From a virus, in the IMG/VR virus record IMGVR_UViG_3300032893_000308, positions 1 to 20,104 of that record: DNA of 20,104 bases; one strand, 5' to 3'. Position 1 is the first letter of the stretch; every line of letters begins with the position of its first letter. Shown piece after piece: positions 7,000-14,430 of this stretch. The notes under the pieces were generated by a model that searched no databases, had not been told where the DNA came from, and worked only from the letters and a program-made list of their open reading frames with translations. Position numbers and translations under genes: made by a program.

Positions 7000-7752
7000 G
7001 TGACCGAACCTAACAAGCCTGATCTTCCCTCGTTTATCCCTGTCGAGATTCAGTCAGCGCGCGCCCAGGCTGAGGCTAGGAAGTTCGAAGCTGAGGCGGA
7101 GAAGGCACTTGCTGAGGCTGAGGCAGCCCGCGCAGACAAGCATAAGCAGGAGGTTGAGATCGAGTTCGGCCTGCTCCAGACCGAGCAGGAGAAGATCCGC
7201 TTGGAGCGTGAGAGGTACGCTCGGAGTAAGGAGCTTGCGTCAAACGAGTTTCATCACCTCTACCTTTACACCGATGAGGTAAACAGTAAGTCGGTGAACG
7301 CGTGTATGAGCCAGCTTGCGGACTGGAACCGTCTTAGCCCGGGGTGCGACATCGAGATCCAGTTCACGTCTCCCGGAGGGTCGATTATCAGCGGCATGGC
7401 TCTTTACGACTTCATTCAGCAGATCCGTGATAGCGGTCATAGAGTCATAACCTCTACCATCGGATACGCAGCTTCCATGGCCGGAATTCTTCTTCAGGCC
7501 GGTGACGATCGCGTGATGGGTAAGGAGGCCTGGGTACTTATTCATCAGGCTAGCTTCGGCGCGGTCGGCTCGTTCGGGGACGTTGAGGATACCTACGAGT
7601 GGGTCAAGAGAATCCAGGGCAGGATCGTTGACATCTTCGCCACGCGCTCCAACCTCTCCAAGAGGGAGATCGAGAAAAACTGGGCACGTAAAGACTGGTG
7701 GCTCGACTCCGACGAGTGCCTTAAGTACGGTCTTGTAGATAAGGTGCGCTAG
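7000..7752 (+). CDS. ClpP-like serine protease with N-terminal coiled coil
   Basis: Predicted serine peptidase of the ClpP family, 250 residues, with a GTG start 4 bases behind AAGGAGG. The catalytic triad is in place: S159 in GYAASMAG, H182 in LIHQ, and D232 in ARKDWWLDSDE, which aligns with the Asp of RDRFLSAPE in E. coli ClpP. The SPGG substrate-binding segment is at 124-127, and YGLVDKV closes the domain. What is odd is residues 16-82, a long Ala/Glu/Lys/Arg-rich helix with heptad character (EAEAEKALAEAEAARAD) that ordinary ClpP lacks. It may oligomerise or recruit substrate. Phage ClpP-fold enzymes are often prohead proteases in the structural module; this one sits among recombination genes. 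Family firm, role open. Confidence 0.9.
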   Translation: MTEPNKPDLPSFIPVEIQSARAQAEARKFEAEAEKALAEAEAARADKHKQEVEIEFGLLQTEQEKIRLERERYARSKELASNEFHHLYLYTDEVNSKSVNACMSQLADWNRLSPGCDIEIQFTSPGGSIISGMALYDFIQQIRDSGHRVITSTIGYAASMAGILLQAGDDRVMGKEAWVLIHQASFGAVGSFGDVEDTYEWVKRIQGRIVDIFATRSNLSKREIEKNWARKDWWLDSDECLKYGLVDKVR

Positions 7753-8493
7753 GTGAAGGATACTCGAACAACGCTCACGGCTCTCGTTCATGGCGAGAGC
7801 AAGGTCGGAAAGAGCTGGCTCGGTGACACGGTTCCAGGCCCGAGGCTGATCTTGGATTCAGAGGGTCGTGCTAAGTACACGCCCTCTGGACCCAAGGTCT
7901 TCTGGGATCCGCGGTCAGGTCCTCCTCCGCGCTATGACGGAACGTGGGAAACCTGTGTTGCACCGGTTCATGAGTACGACCTCATGGCTCTTGCATACCA
8001 GTATCTTCGCGGAGGGGAACATGACTTCGTAAGCGCAACGGTTGACTCGCTGATGGAGGTGCAGAAGAGGTGCATCGACGCTGAGGTTGGCACCCGTCAG
8101 CTCCAGACAACGGATTGGGGTACGCTTCTTCGCTCGCTTGAGGCACTCGTCCGGCAGTACCGAGACATTACGATGGTGCCGGGTAACAAGCTCAGCGTCG
8201 TGGTCTTCATCGTCGGAACACAGCTCGTGGACGGCGTACAGCGTCCTCTTCTCCAGGGTGCGCTCCGAAACACCGTTCCGTATTACATCGACACGATCGG
8301 CTACCTCTACAAGCAGCCTACTACAACCCCGGAGGGTCAAACGACATACACCCGTAGTCTTTTGATAGATTCTGTTCCTGGGTTTGTCGCAGGTGACGGA
8401 ACGGGTAAGCTTCCTGGCCCGGTGATCCAGAATCCGAACTTCACCGAAATGTACGAACTTCTACAAAATCAGCCTGAGGAGGCAATTGCATGA
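7753..8493 (+). CDS. Sak4-like RecA-fold ATPase (phage recombinase)
   Basis: Predicted P-loop ATPase of the Sak4/AAA_24 type, which promotes single-strand annealing or strand exchange in phage recombination. The start is GTG at 7753, directly after the ClpP-like stop, with AAGG eight bases upstream. Walker A is GESKVGKS at 14-21. A hydrophobic strand ending in Asp follows (PRLILDSEG), and DFVSATVDSLMEV probably holds the Walker B Asp. The 246-residue length and the short core fit Sak4. An SSB-like protein is encoded immediately downstream with a 4-bp overlap, matching the known pairing of Sak4 recombinases with single-strand-binding proteins. Family call good, activity inferred. Confidence 0.8.
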   Translation: MKDTRTTLTALVHGESKVGKSWLGDTVPGPRLILDSEGRAKYTPSGPKVFWDPRSGPPPRYDGTWETCVAPVHEYDLMALAYQYLRGGEHDFVSATVDSLMEVQKRCIDAEVGTRQLQTTDWGTLLRSLEALVRQYRDITMVPGNKLSVVVFIVGTQLVDGVQRPLLQGALRNTVPYYIDTIGYLYKQPTTTPEGQTTYTRSLLIDSVPGFVAGDGTGKLPGPVIQNPNFTEMYELLQNQPEEAIA

Positions 8494-9050
8494 CCGAAGA
8501 GATGAACTTTCTAGAGCTCTACGAGCAGTATGAGAAGGAGGCTGAAGTTCTTGTCCTCGACCCGGGCAAGCACAAGCTCAAGGTTACAAGCTGCACCCCG
8601 AAGGGTAAGGGTCTCTTTCCGACCTACACTCCTGCTGAGGGTCCGGACGCAGGTAAGCGCGTTCTGTGTGGCGTGATGTCGCCTGGAGACAGCCAGAAAG
8701 GTAAGATTGCATTTATGCTGATGCTATCCAAGTTTGGCCTCACGAAGGAGTTCTTTGCCCAGAAGCCGACCATGAAGGACGTCGCAAATGCTCTCGTGGG
8801 TCGGGTCATCGAGGGTGAGCTAATCATCGAGGCGTGGAACGGTGAGAACCGGAACAAGCTCGGGTTCGGAATCAAGCTCATCTCCGCACCGCCCCTTCCT
8901 GCACGTGCAGGGGTTCCGAGCATTCCTACCGCGTCTGCACCTCCCGTTAGTGAGCCTGCAGCAGCAACCCCACCGCAGGCTGCACCCAGCTTCCTACCGC
9001 CGCAGGCGCCCGCAGCTTCAGCGGTTGCAGACGGAGATGAGGCGTTCTAA
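8490..9050 (+). CDS. SSB-like or Sak4-partner DNA-binding protein with Pro/Ala tail
   Basis: A 186-residue protein with GAGGAGG seven bases before its ATG, overlapping the Sak4-like gene by 4 bp. Residues 20-132 are beta-rich (HKLKVTSC, IAFMLMLSKF, ELIIEAW, KLGFGIKLI), compatible with an OB-like or DUF669-like fold. From about 133 onward it is a flexible Pro/Ala-rich linker ending in ADGDEAF. The short acidic tip closing with Phe recalls the C-terminal DDDIPF tip by which bacterial SSB recruits partners. The Sak4 neighbour supports a single-strand-DNA-binding role. The fold is inferred from pattern and position rather than a recognised motif, so confidence is moderate. Confidence 0.6.
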   Translation: MTEEMNFLELYEQYEKEAEVLVLDPGKHKLKVTSCTPKGKGLFPTYTPAEGPDAGKRVLCGVMSPGDSQKGKIAFMLMLSKFGLTKEFFAQKPTMKDVANALVGRVIEGELIIEAWNGENRNKLGFGIKLISAPPLPARAGVPSIPTASAPPVSEPAAATPPQAAPSFLPPQAPAASAVADGDEAF

Positions 9051-9416
9051 GTGGAGCGTCTCTTCGGATCGTGGCTGGAGCAGACCGCTGAGCTTCAGCA
9101 GTCTGCTTACGGCTATGATCCTAGCCAGGAAGAGGACTATGAAAAATGGATCGAGTACATCAGGATCCAGACTCTTGCAGCATTTGTAGAGCTCGGGGAG
9201 TTCATTCAGAAGTTGCCGTGGAAGCCGTGGCGTAAGAATCGGCTTCCCGATCTTGAAGGTCCGTCTCGCGATGAGATCATCGAGGAGTTGGTTGATGTGC
9301 TTCACTTCATTGCGAATGATCTCTATGCGCTAGGTGTTTCAGATGAAGAGTTATCAGAGATGTACCAGAAGAAGATGAACATTAATCGTTCCCGAATGGC
9401 ATCAGGAGGACACTGA
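9051..9416 (+). CDS. MazG/dUTPase-2-like NTP pyrophosphatase
   Basis: A 121-residue all-alpha protein of the dimeric dUTPase/MazG class, which hydrolyses non-canonical or excess NTPs to monophosphate. Metal-binding glutamates fit the pattern: E47-x-x-E50 in AFVELGEF and E79-x-x-D82 in EELVDVLHFIAND. The ELVDVLHF helix is highly typical of dUTPase-2 proteins. KLPWKPWRK (54-62) is the usual basic and Trp-rich loop between helices. The GTG start at 9051 follows the previous stop directly, with a weak GAGG nine bases upstream. It is well suited to keep dUTP low, or to feed dUMP to a base-modification pathway. Substrate not determinable from sequence. Confidence 0.82.
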   Translation: MERLFGSWLEQTAELQQSAYGYDPSQEEDYEKWIEYIRIQTLAAFVELGEFIQKLPWKPWRKNRLPDLEGPSRDEIIEELVDVLHFIANDLYALGVSDEELSEMYQKKMNINRSRMASGGH

Positions 9417-10744
9417 TGGGTTGGCTCGACAAGATCAAATACAAGAAGGTTGTCGTTACAAAGCCTAACGCGGTTGACACTAATGACCTAACACACGTTG
9501 ACTGTCAAGGTCTTGCCGGAGCGTGGACGCTGGGAACGGCACAGGCCGGATTTTCGCTGGTTCATCGAGCGTCGTTGGGCGCCTTCGGAGACACGATCAT
9601 CGAGTCTAACAGAAGCCTCGTCCCAGGGCCTTGGGAGCAGGATCCTGGGGCGGGGCTGAGTGAGTGGGAACCTGCTCAGGCAGCATACCTTACGGGAACA
9701 CCGCCCTGTAGCGGGTTCTCACTCCTCAACAACTCCAAGAAAGGCAACAAGCGAGGACCTGAGTCCTCGATCAACGACTGTATGAAGGAGCTGATTGGTT
9801 ACGCCGGTGATAAGATTACCGGTCGTGACGGTAAGAAGGGTCCCGAGATTGTCTCGTTCGAGTCGGTTCAGGGAGCCTTCAAGCAGGGACGCTCGCTCAT
9901 GCAGTACCTGCGTCAAGACCTCGAGAAGAGAACGGGTCAGAAGTACGACTTGACCCATGTTCTTTGCTCGGGGTCGTCCGTGGGCGCGGCGCAGATGAGG
10001 CATCGCTACTACTTCGTCGCGCACCGTGTGCCCTTCGGCGTCGACTACCCAGAGAAGCGCAGGGTCGTTACCTACCAGGATGCTATCGGGGACCTCCAGG
10101 GACTCAAGGATACCTGGGACACTCAGCGGGTTAAGGCTAAGAAGTTTGATCCTTGGTGGCTCGATGAGCAAGGAATTCTCAAGTCAGTTTCACCTCTTCA
10201 GTGGGAGGTTGACGCGCATATTGGTGCTGACAATCCGCGGGTGCGTCTCATGATTGATGTCCTCGAACCGTACTGGCCCTCGGGCAAGAGCGTCGAGACC
10301 GCACTTGTGAACTACCGAGAGAAGCACGGCAAGTTCCCGGAGGGAACCGAGAACTGGTGGGACTACGAGAAGGACATCATGAAGGGGTTTGCACACCCAA
10401 CTCGCATCTCCGCTGACAAGCCCGGGTACGTATGCACCGGAGGCTGCGTCTTTGACTTCGTTCATTGGAAGGAACCTCGGTTCCTCAGCGTTCGTGAGTG
10501 TGCTCGCCTCATGGGGTACCCGGATGCCTGGTCTTGGAGTGCCGCTGTCTCGGTCTCGCAGGCGGGAGCCTTCGTGGGTAAATGTTGCCCGGTGACCACC
10601 GGTCGATGGATCTCCACCTGGGCACGGCGTGCCTTGGAAGGTATGCCAGGTGAGCAGGGCCAGAAGATTGGTGATCGTGAGTACGTTCACAACTCGACAC
10701 TTGCCTACAAGCCTTGGCTCAAAGAACAACTTTCGAATGAATGA
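9416..10744 (+). CDS. Divergent DNA cytosine-C5 methyltransferase
   Basis: A 442-residue Dcm-like enzyme that would transfer a methyl group from SAM to cytosine C5. AGGAGG lies 6 bases before the ATG, which overlaps the previous stop. Motif I is a variant DCQGLAGAWTLGTAQAGF (29-46). Motif IV is TGTPPCSGF with nucleophile C98. Motif VI is FESV at 148-151 with E149, and motif VIII is QMRHR at 193-197. The C-terminal FLSVRECARLMGYPDAW (356-372) and GAFVGKCCPVTTGRW (384-398) match motifs IX-X. Departures from consensus are PPCS for PPCQ, ESV for ENV and GKCCP for GNAVP. No partner endonuclease is evident, so it is an orphan modification enzyme. It could seed 5mC for further modification or protect against host restriction; the altered motifs leave room for another substrate or donor. 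Confidence 0.87.
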   Translation: MGWLDKIKYKKVVVTKPNAVDTNDLTHVDCQGLAGAWTLGTAQAGFSLVHRASLGAFGDTIIESNRSLVPGPWEQDPGAGLSEWEPAQAAYLTGTPPCSGFSLLNNSKKGNKRGPESSINDCMKELIGYAGDKITGRDGKKGPEIVSFESVQGAFKQGRSLMQYLRQDLEKRTGQKYDLTHVLCSGSSVGAAQMRHRYYFVAHRVPFGVDYPEKRRVVTYQDAIGDLQGLKDTWDTQRVKAKKFDPWWLDEQGILKSVSPLQWEVDAHIGADNPRVRLMIDVLEPYWPSGKSVETALVNYREKHGKFPEGTENWWDYEKDIMKGFAHPTRISADKPGYVCTGGCVFDFVHWKEPRFLSVRECARLMGYPDAWSWSAAVSVSQAGAFVGKCCPVTTGRWISTWARRALEGMPGEQGQKIGDREYVHNSTLAYKPWLKEQLSNE

Positions 10745-11123
10745 GTGCAGATGCGGGTGTGGTTCACTAGTTTCTAACCAATTTAAGCGGGGTCATAATC
10801 TTCGTTTAGTCAATCCAATGAAAAACTTGGAAGTTGCTCAAAGACAAGTACGAACTCGAGTAGAAAAAGGTTCTCAAAAAGGAGAGAAACATCATCATTG
10901 GAATGGCGGTATTTGGAATGAGTATGGTAACTGGCACAAAAGACTAAGAGCGCTCAAAACAAAAACAGGAATATGCACATCTTGTGGAAAACAACCCAAA
11001 CCTGATAAATTAGGTCGTGCAGGAACTGATTGGTCATATGTAGGATCTAGTGATAAAGGCTGGGAAACTTCATTAGATACGTACATTGAAGAGTGCAGAA
11101 GCTGTAATCTAAGGAGGCGGTAA
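10737..11123 (+). CDS. HNH-like zinc protein, AT-rich, probable horizontally acquired endonuclease
   Basis: Begins at ATG 10737, overlapping the methyltransferase by 8 bp, and encodes 128 residues. Small phage HNH proteins often start with a Cys-rich head and carry two C-x2-C knuckles around the ββα-metal core. Here the head is C4-C6-C8 with H20, and the knuckles are C80-x2-C83 and C120-x2-C123, flanking [12 protein letters not shown]. The usual catalytic His and the closing His of the HNH motif are not evident (the end reads CRSCN), so the nuclease may be degenerate. Base composition is about 40% GC by hand count of 60-base blocks, against roughly 53-65% in the neighbouring methyltransferase, a sign of separate origin. 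It sits between two metabolic genes like a mobile insertion. Confidence 0.65.
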   Translation: MNECRCGCGSLVSNQFKRGHNLRLVNPMKNLEVAQRQVRTRVEKGSQKGEKHHHWNGGIWNEYGNWHKRLRALKTKTGICTSCGKQPKPDKLGRAGTDWSYVGSSDKGWETSLDTYIEECRSCNLRRR

Positions 11124-11125
11124 CA

Positions 11126-12199
11126 TTGATTCGAGTTGCTATTGCAGGAGTTGGAAATTGTGCCAACTCATTCATTCAGGGTCTGAACTACTACCAGCGT
11201 GCTGAGGAATTTGACAAGGTTCCTGGGTTGATGCACACCGTTTTGGGTGGGTACAAGATCAAGGACATCGAGATCGTTGCTGCCTTCGACGTTGTGAAGG
11301 GTAAAGTAGGAAAGCCCCTCAAGGAGGCGATGTGGGCGCACCCGAACGACACCATTCGATTTAGTGACGGACTTGAGCATGGCGGAACGGACACGATCGT
11401 TCAGCGAGGGATGCTTCACGACGGTATCGGTAAGTATCTCAAGGAAGTTGTAGAGATTGATCGAAGTCAAGCCGTAGACGTTTCGGAAGTTCTTAAAGAA
11501 CGCAATGTTGATGTTCTTGTCAACTATCTACCTGTAGGCTCGGAGAGCGCTGTCAAATGGTATGTAGAACATGCCCTCCAGGCTAAATGTGCTCTAGTAA
11601 ACTGTATGCCAATTTTTATCGCACGTGAGGACTACTGGCAGAAGCGCTTCAAGAAGGCGAAGGTTCCGGTCATCGGCGACGACATCAAGTCACAGGTTGG
11701 TGCTACGATCGTCCATCGTGTTCTCGCCCAGCTCTTCAACGAGCGTGGGATCCACCTCGACCGGACGATGCAGCTGAACGTCGGCGGCAACTCCGACTTC
11801 CTCAACATGCTGGAGCGCGAGCGCCTAGCTTCCAAGAAGGAGAGTAAGACAAATGCGGTCACCTCAATTGCCGGGGTGGACTTCGCACCCGGAGACATCC
11901 ATGTTGGCCCGTCAGATCACGTACCGTTTCTTTCAGACCGAAAGTGGGCTTACATTAGGCTTGAGGGATCTGGGTTCGGGAATGTACCAACTAATCTGGA
12001 ACTTAAACTCGAAGTCTGGGATAGTCCTAATTCAGCTGGTGTCGTTATTGACGCTGTCAGACTTGCTAAGATCGGGCTGGATCGAAGACTTTCTGGAGCC
12101 TTATGTGCGCCGTCTAGTTACCTCATGAAGTCACCGCCAATCCAGGTTCGAGACGACCAAGCGCGTGAAGACACCGAAGCATTCATCAAGGGGGAGTAG
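11126..12199 (+). CDS. ino1: Myo-inositol-1-phosphate synthase
   Basis: Converts glucose-6-phosphate to inositol-1-phosphate using NAD, the first step of inositol synthesis. Start TTG 11126 has AAGGAGG 8 bases upstream. The 357-residue length matches actinobacterial synthases (about 360). The NAD-binding [12 protein letters not shown] is at 8-19, the catalytic-lysine motif [12 protein letters not shown] is at 184-195, LNVGGNSDF is at 217-225, and [20 protein letters not shown] at 297-316 is strongly diagnostic. It lies directly before a HAD phosphatase (1-bp overlap), so the pair could yield free inositol. A central segment, about 11640-11840, is noticeably GC-richer than its flanks. Ino1 is uncommon in phages to my knowledge; possible roles are cell-envelope or thiol precursors for the host, or supply of inositol phosphate for a DNA or protein modification. 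Confidence 0.93.
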   Translation: MIRVAIAGVGNCANSFIQGLNYYQRAEEFDKVPGLMHTVLGGYKIKDIEIVAAFDVVKGKVGKPLKEAMWAHPNDTIRFSDGLEHGGTDTIVQRGMLHDGIGKYLKEVVEIDRSQAVDVSEVLKERNVDVLVNYLPVGSESAVKWYVEHALQAKCALVNCMPIFIAREDYWQKRFKKAKVPVIGDDIKSQVGATIVHRVLAQLFNERGIHLDRTMQLNVGGNSDFLNMLERERLASKKESKTNAVTSIAGVDFAPGDIHVGPSDHVPFLSDRKWAYIRLEGSGFGNVPTNLELKLEVWDSPNSAGVVIDAVRLAKIGLDRRLSGALCAPSSYLMKSPPIQVRDDQAREDTEAFIKGE

Positions 12200-12852
12200 T
12201 GGAAAAGTCAATCGTCTTTGACTTCGACGGCACGTTGCTTAACTCGATGCCACCGCTTACGAAGCAGGCTACAAAGCTCATCTCAGATCACTACCTTGTG
12301 TCCGGTGAGTTTGCTTACAGGGAGTACACCCAGACCGTCGGACTCTCATTTGAGGAGCAGCTATTCAGTATCTTCGGAGAGCAGGAAGCGGAAAAACACG
12401 GAGAAGTTGCGGACATCTTCTACGAGATTCAGAAGAACATCTACGCTGCTGCCGGGCTTCACGAGGGCGTGCGAGAGGAGCTGTCATTGCTTAAGTACTT
12501 GAGCGTGCCCTTTGCAATCGTGTCAAGCACACACGGAGACCTAGTCCGTCAGGCAATCCGGCGCTGGGAACTTCCCACTCCGTCACACGTGATGGGCAGG
12601 GATGCCGGTCCTAAGGGCTGGCAGCTTACGGCACTCAAGGGTGCCGGGTACCGGGTCTTCATCGGAGATACCCCCATCGACGGCCAAATCGCTGAGGACG
12701 CGAGGATTCCCTTCATCGGAGTGGAACACACGTTCCCACGGTCGGTGTTCAGAGAGGCCGATCTAGTCTCCGAGATGGACCTTCACGACGCGGTGGCAGT
12801 TGCCCTTAAGGGTACGGAGTCGACCTCCCTACGCACCTCTCAGAGCTCCTGA
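12199..12852 (+). CDS. HAD-superfamily phosphatase
   Basis: A metal-dependent phosphatase of the HAD class, 217 residues. Motifs: I FDFDGTLL with nucleophile D8 and general acid D10; II the Ser pair at S109/S110 in AIVSSTHG; III K139 in GPKGW; IV GDTPIDG with D157 and D161. The alpha-helical cap falls between residues 15 and 90, as in the phosphoglycolate phosphatase-like group. The GTG start overlaps the ino1 stop by one base, with a GGGGG run upstream. The position suggests that it removes phosphate from inositol phosphate or a related sugar phosphate, but the family is promiscuous, so the substrate is only inferred. Confidence 0.88.
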   Translation: MEKSIVFDFDGTLLNSMPPLTKQATKLISDHYLVSGEFAYREYTQTVGLSFEEQLFSIFGEQEAEKHGEVADIFYEIQKNIYAAAGLHEGVREELSLLKYLSVPFAIVSSTHGDLVRQAIRRWELPTPSHVMGRDAGPKGWQLTALKGAGYRVFIGDTPIDGQIAEDARIPFIGVEHTFPRSVFREADLVSEMDLHDAVAVALKGTESTSLRTSQSS

Positions 12853-12859
12853 TGCACAC

Positions 12860-12871
12860 TAGAAAGGTCTA
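12860..12871 (+). promoter_or_regulatory. Small inverted repeat over the ribosome-binding site
   Basis: TAGA-AAGG-TCTA forms a 4-bp stem around a loop that contains part of the Shine-Dalgarno (AGAAAGG) for the next gene. It could weakly gate translation. It sits in one of the few intergenic gaps, and the CACTAGA...TCTA arrangement resembles the palindrome at 2730-2740. The stem is short and may be chance. Confidence 0.25.
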
Positions 12872-12872
12872 A

Positions 12873-13868
12873 ATGCCAGACGAGGCACGACTTAACGAGT
12901 TCGGCACCTTCTGTCTACTGAAGAAAGGGGTGAACGGCCCAGACGTGCATATGAAGGCAGCGGGCGCAGGAACAGAAGGAGCCGAGAACCGCGAGTGGAA
13001 GCTGGCGGTGTACAACAACTTCTGTAGTACACCGTCAGCAGCGGTTGTTTGGGCAGAGTGGCTTACACCTGAGGATATTATGGCAGATGCGACCAGCCTT
13101 CAAGATTGGATTGCCTGTAATTGGAAGGGAATTCCGATCAGGCAAAATAGACGCCCGGCACGCTCCGTTCCTAAGTTAACCCAAAGTCTTGTTACACTTG
13201 CAGACTGGATGATGACTGATTATCACAAGCTAGGAGAGATGGACTATGAAGAAGCATGGAAGTCGCTCGACGACGTCTACACCTGGGGACGGTACGTCAA
13301 GATCAAGTTTCTTGAGACAGCTCGACGCTATCTCGGACACGATCATCTCGTTGCACCAAACATTAGAGCTGCTGGTGGATGGAGCCCTCGAAGAGCTCTT
13401 GCCCTACTCTACCCCGAGTACGGAACCCGAATTGCAAACAAGGATCGAAACGATAAGGCAACGCTTTCATTCGTCTACGGAGTTGCTAACGACGTGCGGA
13501 ATTTTGTGTCGGAGAGCTTCTGTCCTGTTAGCAATTATGAATTCGAGGCACTACTCTGCAACTACCGTCAAACGCTTTCCGAAAGGAAAGCCTTCTACGT
13601 CGGCAGAACGATAGACTCTGAGCTAGAATACGACACCAAGGTCAGAAGCTACTGGGGGGAGGATCCCTATCGTGGGCAGTTCGACTTCTTTGAAACACGT
13701 AAGGCCGCATTTCCGGAGCGGTGTCTCGGGGAGATTCAGGGATGGGACGGAGTACGTAAGGACCTGTCCCCTCTACTTCGCGAGAACGGATACGTTTGGT
13801 CAGACGTCCTTTACGACTACCAGGCCAGTAAGGATAACCTGGCTCACCCGGTTAGGTGGGTAGCGTGA
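12873..13868 (+). CDS. Unknown 331-residue protein; tentative ADDT/pyrophosphorylase-like thymidine-hypermodification family
   Basis: Begins at ATG 12873 behind AGAAAGG. I cannot assign it firmly. The sequence is predicted helical and carries blocks that resemble phage base-hypermodification transferases of the alpha-glutamyl/putrescinyl thymine pyrophosphorylase (ADDT) group: VYNNFC at 46-51, NWKGIPIRQNRRPARS at 83-98, VYTWGRYVKIKFLE (135-148), GGWSPRRALALLYPE (168-182) and FEALLCNYRQTL (224-235). That resemblance is from memory and imperfect: the usual N-terminal PWTxDPIL motif is not present. The context is supportive, with a kinase like 5-hydroxymethyl-dU DNA kinases 550 bp downstream and a C5-methyltransferase upstream. 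The alternative is an unrelated helical protein. The gene itself is certain: long, well-phased codon use, good start. Confidence 0.5.
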   Translation: MPDEARLNEFGTFCLLKKGVNGPDVHMKAAGAGTEGAENREWKLAVYNNFCSTPSAAVVWAEWLTPEDIMADATSLQDWIACNWKGIPIRQNRRPARSVPKLTQSLVTLADWMMTDYHKLGEMDYEEAWKSLDDVYTWGRYVKIKFLETARRYLGHDHLVAPNIRAAGGWSPRRALALLYPEYGTRIANKDRNDKATLSFVYGVANDVRNFVSESFCPVSNYEFEALLCNYRQTLSERKAFYVGRTIDSELEYDTKVRSYWGEDPYRGQFDFFETRKAAFPERCLGEIQGWDGVRKDLSPLLRENGYVWSDVLYDYQASKDNLAHPVRWVA

Positions 13869-13996
13869 GAGACTTTTGGGACGATCTTTGTGGGATGGAG
13901 TGGTGGGAGTACGGTCTTATCGTTCTGATGCTCATTGCGTACTTTACGTTTTGTGTCTGTTTGGCATGGGCCGTTAGCGGAAGATTTCCTCTATGA
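13865..13996 (+). CDS. Tiny single-pass membrane protein
   Basis: A 43-residue gene in the space between the 331-residue protein and the phosphatase. It overlaps each neighbour by 4 bp (GTGA at its start, ATGA at its end), a coupling pattern typical of this genome. GTG 13865 follows AGGTGGG. Residues 17-37 (GLIVLMLIAYFTFCVCLAWA) form one transmembrane helix after an acidic, Trp-rich N-terminus (MRDFWDDLCGMEWWEY). Function unknown. The overlaps on both sides make it more believable than its size suggests. Confidence 0.6.
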   Translation: MRDFWDDLCGMEWWEYGLIVLMLIAYFTFCVCLAWAVSGRFPL

Positions 13997-14430
13997 ACGT
14001 TTGGAAGATTCGAGATAACCTCTTCATCAGAGGCATGTTCAGCGACAGGCCCTATAAGCTCCAAGAACTGAAGGATCTTGAGATCGGTACCGTGATCTGT
14101 ATGCTGCGGAAGACCGATCCCGATCTCAAGAACCTGGATTGGCTGACGTACGCCAACTTCCCGCTGCCGGATACAGACTACGTCAAGGAGGAGGCTCTTT
14201 GGGGAGCAGCCTTCCTAGCGAGCCGTGAGCTTTACGCTGGAAAGAAAGTCCTGATACACTGTATCGCTGCGCGCGACAGGGCTCCGACAACGGCGGCTGT
14301 CACGCTTTGCCTAAAGGAAGGGATCTCAGGAGTGGACGCTATGGCCCAGGTAAAGAGAATCAAACCGACAACCTTCCACAACAAGGCCTTCGTGGCGTAC
14401 CTGAGAGGAATCCAGGCCAATGCTGATTAA
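13993..14430 (+). CDS. Cys-based (dual-specificity/tyrosine-type) phosphatase
   Basis: A 145-residue protein with the HCx5R signature of cysteine-dependent phosphatases: H89-C90-x5-R96 in LIHCIAARDRAPTT. C90 would be the nucleophile and R96 the phosphate binder. The upstream loop LPDTD (58-62) is well placed to supply the general-acid Asp, and the N-terminal WKIRDNLFIRG matches the DSP entry strand. The P-loop lacks the usual Gly (CxxGxxR), so substrate and activity need testing. It could act on phosphoproteins, nucleotides or, since some DSPs use them, inositol phosphates. It overlaps the kinase gene by 11 bp, pairing a phosphatase with a kinase in one transcript. Confidence 0.75.
   Translation: MNVWKIRDNLFIRGMFSDRPYKLQELKDLEIGTVICMLRKTDPDLKNLDWLTYANFPLPDTDYVKEEALWGAAFLASRELYAGKKVLIHCIAARDRAPTTAAVTLCLKEGISGVDAMAQVKRIKPTTFHNKAFVAYLRGIQANAD

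Noticed and set aside
7240-7791. 183-codon minus-strand open frame
   Set aside because: It is opposite the ClpP-like gene, whose catalytic triad is intact on the + strand; the translated product has no family features.
14252-14260. TGATACACT matching the promoter-like element at 2723
   Set aside because: It lies inside the phosphatase gene and codes for Leu-Ile-His-Cys at the active site, so coding constraint explains it.
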